Shown: piece after piece, positions 15,949 to 23,158 of the stretch | Numbering within the stretch: position 1 is the stretch's first letter | How the letters are laid out: every line of letters begins with the position of its first letter | Assembly: GCF_037081675.1 (NCBI RefSeq) | Contig: NZ_JAZAQL010000002.1 | Coordinates: forward strand, 496,001 to 560,000 | Direction: 5' to 3' | Length of the DNA stretch: 64,000 bases | From: Halorubellus litoreus | GTDB taxonomy: Archaea; Halobacteriota; Halobacteria; Halobacteriales; Natrialbaceae | Program-made: the position numbers and the translations under genes | Notes under the pieces: model-generated | What the model saw: the letters and a program-made list of their open reading frames with translations, nothing else | What the model was told of the DNA's origin: nothing | The model's database searches: none

Positions 15949-17501
15949 GCGTCGTCACCTCGCGCAGGCGCCGCGTCGACCGTGTCGACGCTCTCGCCAC
16001 CCATGAGCAGCCCGAGCTCTTCCTCGGTCGTCGACTCGGGGTCGACGACGTCGACGAACTCGCCGTCGTGCACGACCGCGAGTCGGTCCGAGAGCGACTG
16101 GACCTCGTCGAGCTTCGAGGACACGAGGAGGATCGCCTTCCCGCGAGCGCGGAGGTCGAGCAGTTGCTCGTGGATGAACTCCACGCTCCCGATGTCGACG
16201 CCGCGCGTCGGATGCGAGGCGACGACGACCTCGGGATCCTGACTGAACTCGCGCCCGACGATGAACTTCTGCTGGTTCCCACCGGAGAGGCTCTTCGCGC
16301 TCGCACTCGGGTCCGGTGGTCGGACGTCGTACTCCTCGATGACGTCCGTGACGTGCCCGTACGTGCCCTCCCAGTCGATGCGACCGTTCGGCGCGAACGC
16401 CGGGTCGTGTTGCTTGCCCAGCAAGCCGTTCTCGACGAGGTCGTAGTCCATCACGAGCCCGCGCTCCTGGCGGTCCTCGGGGACGTACGCCATCCCGCGA
16501 GCGATGCGACTCCGTCGGGACGCGTGCGTGATGTCCTCGCCGTCGAACGCCACCGACCCCGCGGCTGGGGTTCTGAGTCCCGTGACGGCTTCGACGAGCT
16601 CCGACTGTCCGTTCCCGTCCACGCCAGCGATACCGAACACCTCGCCCTCGCGGACGTCGAAACTCACGCCGTCGACCGCGACGACGTCGCGCTCGTCACG
16701 CACCGTCAACTCGGACACCGCCAGCGCGGGCGACCCGGTCGACACCGACGGCTTGTCGACGTCGAGCAGGACTTCGCGACCGACCATCAGCTCCGCGAGC
16801 TCCTCGCGGTTCGTCGCGTTCGCGTCCACCGTCCCGACGTTCACGCCGTCCCGGAGGACGGTGATGTCGTCGGCCGCGTTCATCGCCTCGTCGAGCTTGT
16901 GCGAGATGAAGATGATCGTCTTCCCCTGCGACGTCAACTCCTCGAACACCGCGAACAGCTCCTCGACCTCCTGGGGCGTGAGGACCGCCGTCGGTTCGTC
17001 GAGGATGAGGACGTCCGCGCCACGGTACAGCGCCTTCAGTATCTCCACGCGCTGCTGCTCGCCGACGCTGATGTCCTCGATTGCCGCATCAGGGTCCACG
17101 TCGAACCCGTACTTCTCCGCGAGGTCGACGACCGCCTTCCGCGAGGCCAAGCGGTCGACCGCGAGCCCACCCCACTTCCGGGGTTCGTTCCCGAGGACGA
17201 CGTTCTCCGTCACCGTCATCGGGTCGACGAGCATGAAGTGCTGGTGTATCATGCCGACGCCCGCGTCGATCGCGTCCCGCGGCGAATCGAAGTCCATCGC
17301 CTCGCCGTTCAATCGCACGACGCCCTCCGTCGGCTCGTAGAGCCCGTAGAGGACGTTCATCAGCGTGGTCTTCCCGGCGCCGTTCTCGCCGAGGAGCGCG
17401 TGCACCGAGCCCTCCTCGACGCGGAGGTCGACGTCGTCGTTCGCGACCACGCCCGGGAAGCGCTTCGTGATACTGTCGAGGTGGACCGCGAGCGAGCTCA
17501 C
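15945..17501 (-). CDS. Nucleoside-type ABC transporter ATPase (two fused domains)
   Basis: This 518-residue fused double ATPase is of the RbsA/NupO type. Domain 1 has Walker A GENGAGKT (38-45) and Walker B LILDEPTAV (about 163-171). Domain 2 has the degenerate loop GVDGNGQSE in place of Walker A (about 293-301), signature LSGGNQQKF (about 404-412) and VVASHPTRGVD in the Walker B position. A degenerate second site is normal for this family. The start is GTG 17501 with a GGGAGGTGG Shine-Dalgarno a few bases upstream. It is followed with a 4-base overlap by permease 1. It energises uptake of the ligand held by the BmpA-like lipoprotein encoded just upstream. Confidence 0.9.
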   Translation of the reverse strand: MSSLAVHLDSITKRFPGVVANDDVDLRVEEGSVHALLGENGAGKTTLMNVLYGLYEPTEGVVRLNGEAMDFDSPRDAIDAGVGMIHQHFMLVDPMTVTENVVLGNEPRKWGGLAVDRLASRKAVVDLAEKYGFDVDPDAAIEDISVGEQQRVEILKALYRGADVLILDEPTAVLTPQEVEELFAVFEELTSQGKTIIFISHKLDEAMNAADDITVLRDGVNVGTVDANATNREELAELMVGREVLLDVDKPSVSTGSPALAVSELTVRDERDVVAVDGVSFDVREGEVFGIAGVDGNGQSELVEAVTGLRTPAAGSVAFDGEDITHASRRSRIARGMAYVPEDRQERGLVMDYDLVENGLLGKQHDPAFAPNGRIDWEGTYGHVTDVIEEYDVRPPDPSASAKSLSGGNQQKFIVGREFSQDPEVVVASHPTRGVDIGSVEFIHEQLLDLRARGKAILLVSSKLDEVQSLSDRLAVVHDGEFVDVVDPESTTEEELGLLMGGESVDTVDAAPARGDDA

Positions 17502-17594
17502 GGCCGCCCACCTCCCGGGACCGCGCGCCCGTCACTACCCGGCCTGCCCGTCGTCGTGGATTCGGTCATGAAGAAATCGGTGAGAGCTAACCGC

Positions 17595-18671
17595 TCAGGC
17601 GTTTTCGGGGTCGGTCGGCACCGAGATGTCGCCGTTGACGATACCGGACTTGGACTCCTCGAGTGCGCTCTTGACCTCGCTCGGAATCTCCGAGCCGAGC
17701 GTCTGCCCGAGCACGGCTTCGACGCCGCCTTTCTCGAGACCGAGTGCACTCACTTCCCCGCCCGCGTGCTCGTCGTTCACGACGTTCTCGACGCTCGTGA
17801 GGACCGCGGTGTCGACGTGCTTGACCATGCTCGCGAGGATGACGTCCTTGTACTCCTTCGCGGACTTGGACTGGTCGGAGTCGACGCCGATCGCGTACCG
17901 GCCGCGTTCCTGCGCCGCGCCGAAGACGCCCGTGCCGGTCCCACCCGCGGCGTGGTAGACGACGTCCGCGCCGTTGTCGTACATCGAGAGCGCGATCTCC
18001 TTGCCCTTCGCGGGGTCGCTCCACGAGCCGGCGTACGCCGAGCGGACCTCGACGTCGCCCGCGTGCTTCGCACCCGCGATGAATCCGGCCTCGAACTTCT
18101 TGATGAGCGAGTTCTCCTTCCCGCCGACGAACCCGACCGTCGCCGCGTCCGTGTTCGTCGACGCGTCGGTCATCCCGTCACCGCTCGTCGAGAAGTCGCG
18201 CTGCGTGAGCAGGCCCGCGAGGTGCCCGACCTGGAACGACCCGAGCTGCTCCTTGAACACGTAGCTCGCGACGTTGTCCTTCTCGACGACGGAGTCGACG
18301 ATCATGAACTGCTGGTCGGAGTACTGCTCGGCGTTCTCCGTGAGCGCTTCGGCCTGCGCGAACCCGATGGTGCAGATGAGGTCGTAGTTCGGGTTGTTCG
18401 AGTCGGCGAACTTCTTCTGGAGCGTCGGGAACTCGCTGTTCCCCGAGGGCTCGGCGCCCTGATAGTTGATGTCGTACTCTTCGATGGCCTGGTCGATGCC
18501 CTGCTTGGCCATGTCGTTGAACGCCTTGTCGCCGAGCCCGCCGAGGGCGTAGACGACGCCGACGTTCGTGCCACTACTTCCGGAGCCGCCGAGACTGGAG
18601 AGACAGCCAGCGGTTGTCGCAGCACCGATGCCAGCCGCACTCGCCAGGAACTTCCGCCTGTTCGAAGGCAT
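17595..18671 (-). CDS. BmpA/Med-family substrate-binding lipoprotein
   Basis: This 358-residue extracellular binding protein is for the adjacent importer. The start is ATG 18671 (MPSNRRKFLA). The twin arginines at 5-6 and lipobox TTAGC with Cys23 indicate Tat export and lipid anchoring, usual for haloarchaeal binding proteins. A Gly/Ser linker follows. VGVVYALGGLGDKAFNDMA and the later GVDSDQSKSAKEYKDVILASMVKHVD are characteristic of the BmpA/PnrA family, which binds purine and other nucleosides. The gene is the first of the ABC operon, 93 bases before the ATPase. Its promoter region is unusually AT-rich and contains a palindrome. A nucleoside ligand is inferred from family and neighbours. 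Confidence 0.88.
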   Translation of the reverse strand: MPSNRRKFLASAAGIGAATTAGCLSSLGGSGSSGTNVGVVYALGGLGDKAFNDMAKQGIDQAIEEYDINYQGAEPSGNSEFPTLQKKFADSNNPNYDLICTIGFAQAEALTENAEQYSDQQFMIVDSVVEKDNVASYVFKEQLGSFQVGHLAGLLTQRDFSTSGDGMTDASTNTDAATVGFVGGKENSLIKKFEAGFIAGAKHAGDVEVRSAYAGSWSDPAKGKEIALSMYDNGADVVYHAAGGTGTGVFGAAQERGRYAIGVDSDQSKSAKEYKDVILASMVKHVDTAVLTSVENVVNDEHAGGEVSALGLEKGGVEAVLGQTLGSEIPSEVKSALEESKSGIVNGDISVPTDPENA

Positions 18672-18694
18672 TACGTCCAATTCATGCAGGATGC

Positions 18695-18706
18695 CGAATT
18701 AAACCC
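18695..18706 (-). promoter_or_regulatory. TATA-like box of the BmpA-ABC operon
   Basis: On the minus strand GGGTTTAATTCG lies about 28-34 bases before ATG 18671, the spacing of a leaderless transcript. A second AT-rich element, TATATA at 18741-18746, could serve an alternative longer transcript. Confidence 0.45.
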
Positions 18707-18767
18707 GTCGGAACGCAAGTCAATGGTTGCAACCCCTAACTATATATCCAACATGGCCGTAAGAACT

Positions 18768-18784
18768 TAATCCAATATGGATTA
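18768..18784. promoter_or_regulatory. Perfect 7-3-7 palindrome, candidate operator
   Basis: TAATCCAATATGGATTA is an exact inverted repeat (TAATCCA and TGGATTA around ATA). A related half-site, ATCCAACATGG, lies 23 bases further towards the operon (18747-18757). It sits about 100 bases upstream of the BmpA-like gene in the only clearly AT-rich stretch of the window, and just past the mutase stop codon. It is a plausible binding site for a dimeric regulator of nucleoside uptake; no regulator gene is adjacent. Confidence 0.4.
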
Positions 18785-18797
18785 GAGCGTAAGTATA

Positions 18798-20174
18798 TTA
18801 GGTTTCTGCGGTCTCGACCGCAGATTCGACGACTGCGCGTGCGCGTTCGACGAGTGCGTCGACGTCGTCGGCCTCCGCGTAGATGCGGACGTACGGCTCG
18901 GTCCCACTCGGCCGGACGAGCACCCACGACGCGTCCGGGCGGTCGACGCGAACGCCGTAGTCCGTGTCGACGTCGCCCTCTGGGAACGTCTCCGGGAGCG
19001 CGTCCGCGAGCGTTTCCATCGCAGCCTCCTTCGCTTCGTCGGGACAGGACACGCTGACCTTCCGGTACGGACGCTCCGTGATCGGGGCGCGAAGCGCATC
19101 CAGTCCACCCTCGGTGGCGACGAGCGCCGACAACACGCCCGCGCTCGTCACGCCGTCTATCCATCCACCGAACGCGGTGTGCACGTGCTTCCAGGGTTCC
19201 GCCGCGAACGCCACCTCGGTGTCCGAACCCCCAGCCTGACGTTCGCGAGCGATGCCCTCGTGGAGCGCGCCCAGTCGAACGCGCTCGGTGCGGCCACCCG
19301 CTGCCTCGACGCGCTCGTCGATCCGGCCGGACGCGTTCGGCGTCGTCACGACCACCGGGTCCGCGGCGTCGCTCGCCCGGACGTAATGCTCGGCGAGCAT
19401 CGCCAGCACCGTATCCTCGTGTACCACGTCGCCCTCGGGCGTCAACACGACGATGCGGTCCGCGTCCCCGTCGTGCGCGAGCCCCAGGTCGACCTCGGAC
19501 TCCGCGAGGAACGCGGAGAACTCCGTGAGCGTCTCCGGCGTCGGCTTCGACGGTCGCGCCGGGAAGTGCCCGTCGACGTTCGCGTTCGTCGCCCGGACGT
19601 CCGCACCCAGCGCCTCCAGGACCTGCGGCGTCCCGACGCTCGCCATCCCCGTCCCGCAATCCACGGCGACAGTCAACCCGTCCAGGGGCTCGGTCGCACC
19701 AGCAGCGACGGACTCCCGAACGAACTCGACCACCGCCTCCCGGTACGCTTCGAGGACGCTGCCCTCGCGTCCCGACCCGAACGCGTCCCAGTCGGCGAGC
19801 GCGGGGCCGTCCGCGACGCGCTCCTCGACGCGTTCCTCGGCCGCCCGGTCGTACTCCTCGCCGTCGACGAACAGCTTGATGCCGTTGTCCTCGGGCGGAT
19901 TGTGACTCGCCGTCACCATCACGCCACGACGTCCCTGCGAGGCGAACGCGAGCGCCGGCGTCGGCACCTGCCCGACGCGTTCGACGTCCGCCCCCGCGCT
20001 CTCCAGGCCCGCCTCGATGGCGGCGGCGAGCGCCTCGCCGGTCTCCCGGCCGTCGCGACCGACGACGAACTCCGCGCCGTCGACCCCTGCTGCCTGCCCA
20101 ACTCGCAGCGCCAGCTCAGGCGTGACCCGTGTCGCCACCGGGCCGCGGATACCAGCCGTCCCGAACAGTGTCAT
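18798..20174 (-). CDS. Phosphohexomutase-family protein (phosphomannomutase/phosphopentomutase-like)
   Basis: This 458-residue member of the alpha-D-phosphohexomutase superfamily starts at ATG 20174 (MTLFGTAGIRGPVA). The phosphoserine loop is TASHNP (88-93), the metal-binding loop is DGDADR (near 230) and the phosphate-binding PSGTEPYVRIY lies near 425. These are all the catalytic elements. It interconverts sugar 1- and 6- (or 5-) phosphates. It lies directly upstream of the BmpA-type importer on the same strand, in a cluster with uridine phosphorylase, which generates ribose-1-phosphate. A phosphopentomutase role is therefore attractive, but motifs alone cannot separate this from phosphomannomutase or phosphoglucosamine mutase. 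Confidence 0.8.
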   Translation of the reverse strand: MTLFGTAGIRGPVATRVTPELALRVGQAAGVDGAEFVVGRDGRETGEALAAAIEAGLESAGADVERVGQVPTPALAFASQGRRGVMVTASHNPPEDNGIKLFVDGEEYDRAAEERVEERVADGPALADWDAFGSGREGSVLEAYREAVVEFVRESVAAGATEPLDGLTVAVDCGTGMASVGTPQVLEALGADVRATNANVDGHFPARPSKPTPETLTEFSAFLAESEVDLGLAHDGDADRIVVLTPEGDVVHEDTVLAMLAEHYVRASDAADPVVVTTPNASGRIDERVEAAGGRTERVRLGALHEGIARERQAGGSDTEVAFAAEPWKHVHTAFGGWIDGVTSAGVLSALVATEGGLDALRAPITERPYRKVSVSCPDEAKEAAMETLADALPETFPEGDVDTDYGVRVDRPDASWVLVRPSGTEPYVRIYAEADDVDALVERARAVVESAVETAET

Positions 20175-20238
20175 ACCACTCGATTCCCGTCGCCAGCACT
20201 TAGATGATGGCATACGCACGTCGGACGACTCCCGTGGG

Positions 20239-20245
20239 TTTATAC
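20239..20245 (+). promoter_or_regulatory. TATA box before RecA-fold ATPase gene
   Basis: TTTATAC lies 28 bases before the ATG of a 15-codon upstream ORF (20270) and 63 bases before the ATPase ATG. Transcription should therefore begin near 20268. Confidence 0.5.
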
Positions 20246-20269
20246 AGACGTACGCGCAAATCACCATCA

Positions 20270-20317
20270 ATGCAACCGGCCGTGGGAGCGAGTTCGGGGG
20301 TCGTATGTACGCGGTAG
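20270..20317 (+). CDS. Possible 15-codon leaderless upstream ORF
   Basis: ATG 20270 sits at the distance from the TATA box where a leaderless transcript would begin. It encodes MQPAVGASSGVVCTR and stops with TAG at 20315-20317, 10 bases into the ATPase gene in another frame. It could be a regulatory upstream ORF or chance; no homology can be judged at this length. Confidence 0.2.
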   Translation: MQPAVGASSGVVCTR

Positions 20318-20946
20318 CGGACGCGCTCCCGGTCTCCGAGGTTCGACCGGGCACGAACCTCCTCGTCATGGGGCCGCCGATGACCGGGAAGTACGACCTC
20401 CTCTGCGAGGTGCTCGCAGACGGACTCGAACAGGGGAACGCGGGACTGGTCGTCACCACCCAGCACAGCGCGGATCGACTCCGCGAGGACATCGGCAACC
20501 GCCTCCCCGAGGACGCCGACCCGCAGCTCGGTATCGTCGACTGCGTCTCCCAGGAACGCGGGATGGGCCAGGAGGAGCATCCGCTCACGCGGTACGTCTC
20601 CTCGCCCGGCGACTTCACGGGCATCGGGATGGCGTCCTCGAAGCTCCTCGAGCAGTTCGCGAACCAGGGCTACCAGACCCGGGTCGCGCTCGACTCCATC
20701 AGCCAGCTCCTGATGTACGCGGACGTCAAGACCGTGTTCCGGTTCCTCCACATCCTCACGGGCCGCATCAGTGCAGCGGACGCGCTCGGGTTCGGGACGC
20801 TCGACGCGGACGCGCACGACGACCAGACCGTCAACACCATCCGCCAGCTGTTCGACGGCCTCGTGGAGACGCGGACCGGCGAGCACGGCCGGGAACGCCG
20901 CGTGCTCGGCCTCCCGGACTCGCCGAGCGACTGGGAAGAGTTCTGA
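20305..20946 (+). CDS. RecA/RAD55-like ATPase family protein
   Basis: This 213-residue single-domain P-loop protein starts at ATG 20305 (MYAVADALPV). Walker A is GPPMTGK (23-29) and the Walker B-like strand is TRVALDSISQLLMY near 130. The C-terminal half carries FLHILTGRISAADALGFGTLDADAHD. Haloarchaea encode many such KaiC/RAD55-like proteins, often near signal-transduction genes, and the function of this short form is not established. It lacks the RadA N-terminal HhH domain, so it is not the main recombinase. A short G-rich stretch (GGGGGTC) precedes the ATG as a weak ribosome site. It is divergent from the mutase gene. Confidence 0.7.
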   Translation: MYAVADALPVSEVRPGTNLLVMGPPMTGKYDLLCEVLADGLEQGNAGLVVTTQHSADRLREDIGNRLPEDADPQLGIVDCVSQERGMGQEEHPLTRYVSSPGDFTGIGMASSKLLEQFANQGYQTRVALDSISQLLMYADVKTVFRFLHILTGRISAADALGFGTLDADAHDDQTVNTIRQLFDGLVETRTGEHGRERRVLGLPDSPSDWEEF

Positions 20947-21020
20947 CGGCGACCGCAGCCGCCCGGCGAACCTGTCTGCGCCGGTCGACCGGGATTCGGG
21001 GAATCGATTCGCTTTAGACG

Positions 21021-21197
21021 ATGGCTCGGCGAATGCGAGGCATGCCTGTGGTCGCTACCGCGATCGACCGCATCGCCGTCGAACGGGCTCGTGGTTCGAC
21101 GCGGCGATGCTGTCGCACCCCGCCCACCGTCGTCGACGAGACCGCCGGGGTCGTGAGCGTGCGCGACGGCGACCGCGCGTCGCGTGATGCGACGTGA
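21021..21197 (+). CDS. Possible 58-residue small protein coupled to cysE
   Basis: An ORF from ATG 21021 (MARRMRGMPVVATAIDRIAV) ends in TGA at 21195-21197 and overlaps the cysE GTG as GTGA, the geometry of translational coupling. The product is Arg-rich and not acidic, unlike its neighbours. Internal ATGs at 21033 and 21042 are alternative starts. It could equally be the untranslated leader of cysE. Confidence 0.25.
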   Translation: MARRMRGMPVVATAIDRIAVERARGSTRRCCRTPPTVVDETAGVVSVRDGDRASRDAT

Positions 21198-21835
21198 TTC
21201 GACGACTCCTCCGGCGCGTCCGCGCTGACGTGACCGCCGTTCACGACGCGGACCCGGCGGCGAAGTCGCAACTCGAGGTCCTCCTCTGTTACCCCGGCCT
21301 GCACGCTGTCTGGGCGCACGCCGTCACGAACGCGGTCTGGCGAGCGGGCTTCCGGCTGTCCGCACGCGCGCTCTCCCAGCTCGTCCGGTTCCTCACGGGC
21401 GTCGAGATCCATCCCGCGGCAACGGTCGGGCGACAGGTCGTCGTCGACCACGGGATGGGCGTCGTCGTCGGCGAGACCGCCGAAATCGGCGACCGCGTCC
21501 ACATGTACCACGGCGTGACGCTCGGCGGGAACTCGCCCGACCCCGTCAAACGACACCCGACCGTCGAGGACGACGTCACCATCGGCGCGAACGCCACCAT
21601 CCTCGGCGACGTCACCGTCGGCGAACGCGCGCGCGTCGGCGCCGGCGCCGTCGTCACCGACGACGTCCCACCCGGCGCAACGGTCGTCGGCGTTCCCGCC
21701 AAGCGCGTCGACGCTACTGACTCCTCGGATCACGACGGTACTGACTCCCGGGATAACGACGGTACCGGGAGCGAGGACGCGGGGAGCGACGACGAGACGA
21801 CTCCCGACGACCGCGCCCCTGCCGACGACGACTGA
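21194..21835 (+). CDS. cysE: Serine O-acetyltransferase
   Basis: This 213-residue enzyme acetylates serine for cysteine synthesis. Hexapeptide left-handed beta-helix repeats are visible from about residue 73: GVEIHPAATVGRQVVVDHG, then VVVGETAEIGDRVHMYHGVTLGG, then PTVEDDVTIGANATILGDV. The DHG and YHGVTLGG segments are characteristic of CysE rather than other acetyltransferases. The N-terminal helical region before the beta-helix is present and short. The start is GTG 21194. The C-terminus carries an acidic tail of about 40 residues built partly of two 8-residue repeats (TDSSDHDG, TDSRDNDG), outside the enzyme core. No cysK is adjacent. Confidence 0.88.
   Translation: MIRRLLRRVRADVTAVHDADPAAKSQLEVLLCYPGLHAVWAHAVTNAVWRAGFRLSARALSQLVRFLTGVEIHPAATVGRQVVVDHGMGVVVGETAEIGDRVHMYHGVTLGGNSPDPVKRHPTVEDDVTIGANATILGDVTVGERARVGAGAVVTDDVPPGATVVGVPAKRVDATDSSDHDGTDSRDNDGTGSEDAGSDDETTPDDRAPADDD
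21716..21763. repeat. Tandem repeat, 24-bp unit, 2 copies within the 3' end of cysE
   Basis: The units 21716-21739 and 21740-21763 encode TDSSDHDG and TDSRDNDG, and a third degenerate unit begins at 21764. The repeat keeps the reading frame and lengthens the acidic tail of CysE. Confidence 0.75.
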
Positions 21836-21946
21836 CCGAGTCGCAGCGAACGCCGTCGTGTACTGACCGACTCGCACCGCACGTCGTCTCGAACGCGCCG
21901 CTGACAGGGCCTCGATAGTCGAAGCGAAAAGGGTTCGTGGCTGCAG

Positions 21947-23083
21947 TCAGTCGTCGAGCAGGTGGCGTGCGATGATCTTCTTCTGTATCTCGCTGGTGCC
22001 CTCGTAGATGGTGAGGATCTTCGCGTCGCGGTAGAGGCGTTCGACCGGGAAGTCCGTCGTGTACCCGTAGCCGCCGTGGATCTGGACGGCCTCGTTCGCG
22101 ACCTCGATGGCGTTCTCGCTCGAGAAGAGCTTCGCTTGGGACGCCGCCATCGCCGTCTCCTGGGGGTCGCCGCTCGCCTTCTTGCGCGCGGCGTCGTACG
22201 TGAGGAGGCGGCCGGCCTGGACCTTCGTCTGCATGTCCGCGAGCTTGTGGCGGATGGTCTGGATGTCGCTGATGGGTTGGTCGAACTGCTCGCGCTCCTG
22301 GCTGTACTCGAGCGCGGCGTCGAGTGCGGACTGGGCGAGCCCGACGGATTGCGCGCCGATGGCGATGCGGCCGCCCGTCAGGATGGAGAACGCGGCCGAC
22401 AGTCCGCGACCCTCCTCGGTGAGCTGGTACTCCGCGGGGATGCGCGCGCCGTCGAACTCGAGGCTCGTCGTGTCGCTCGCCCGGAGCCCGAGTTTGTCCT
22501 CCTTCTTCCCGACGCTCACGCCGTCGACGTCCTTCGGGACGAGGAACTGCGTGACGCTCCCGGGGTCGTCGCGGTCGGTCTTCGCGAACAGGATGACGAC
22601 GTCGCTGCGCTTCCCGTTCGTGATCCATTGCTTCGTGCCGTCGATGACGAACTCGTCACCGTCCCTGCGGGCGACCGTCGACATCTCCGCCGGATTCGAG
22701 CCCGCCTGCGGTTCGCTGAGCGCGAACGCGCCCACCGGACGGCCGGTCGCCATGTCCGGGAGCCACTCGTCCTTGACGTCCTCGCTCCCGAACTCCGCGA
22801 TACACGACGTCGCGAGCCCGTGCACGGAGAGCGCGGTCGCGACCGACAGCATCCCGTACGCCAGCTCCTCGTTGATGAGCGCGTACGTCACCGGGTCAGC
22901 GTCGTACCCACCGTACTCCTCGGGGACGGTGAGGCCCGTGAGGTCCATGTCCGCGAGGTCGTCCCAGACGTCCTCCGGGAACGACTGCTCGGCGTCGCAC
23001 TCCGCGGCGACCGGCCGGAGCTCCTCGACGGCGAACTCGCGGACGACGTCCCGCACCGCCTCCTGCTCGCTCGTGAAATCCAT
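21947..23083 (-). CDS. Acyl-CoA dehydrogenase
   Basis: This 378-residue FAD enzyme introduces an alpha-beta double bond in acyl-CoA, the first step of beta-oxidation. The start is ATG 23083 (MDFTSEQEAV). Family signatures are GAFALSEPQAGSNPAEMSTV (FAD/substrate loop, near 120-140), QIHGGYGYTTDFPVERLYRD, and YEGTSEIQ with the Glu catalytic base of short/medium-chain members. Residue count and order match bacterial butyryl-CoA-type dehydrogenases. No enoyl-CoA hydratase or electron-transfer flavoprotein gene is adjacent, so the chain length and pathway are open. It is followed on the minus strand by intergenic sequence and cysE in convergent orientation. Confidence 0.92.
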   Translation of the reverse strand: MDFTSEQEAVRDVVREFAVEELRPVAAECDAEQSFPEDVWDDLADMDLTGLTVPEEYGGYDADPVTYALINEELAYGMLSVATALSVHGLATSCIAEFGSEDVKDEWLPDMATGRPVGAFALSEPQAGSNPAEMSTVARRDGDEFVIDGTKQWITNGKRSDVVILFAKTDRDDPGSVTQFLVPKDVDGVSVGKKEDKLGLRASDTTSLEFDGARIPAEYQLTEEGRGLSAAFSILTGGRIAIGAQSVGLAQSALDAALEYSQEREQFDQPISDIQTIRHKLADMQTKVQAGRLLTYDAARKKASGDPQETAMAASQAKLFSSENAIEVANEAVQIHGGYGYTTDFPVERLYRDAKILTIYEGTSEIQKKIIARHLLDD

Positions 23084-23158
23084 ACGCTTCCTACGGACGG
23101 TCCCCGAAAAAATTGCCCGGTTCCGACGAGCGCGAGTCGGTCGCACGACCCGGTCGAG

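Noticed and set aside
17502..17594. Possible extra small gene between the BmpA-like and ATPase genes
   Set aside because: Only 93 bases with a Shine-Dalgarno for the ATPase GTG; no ORF fits.
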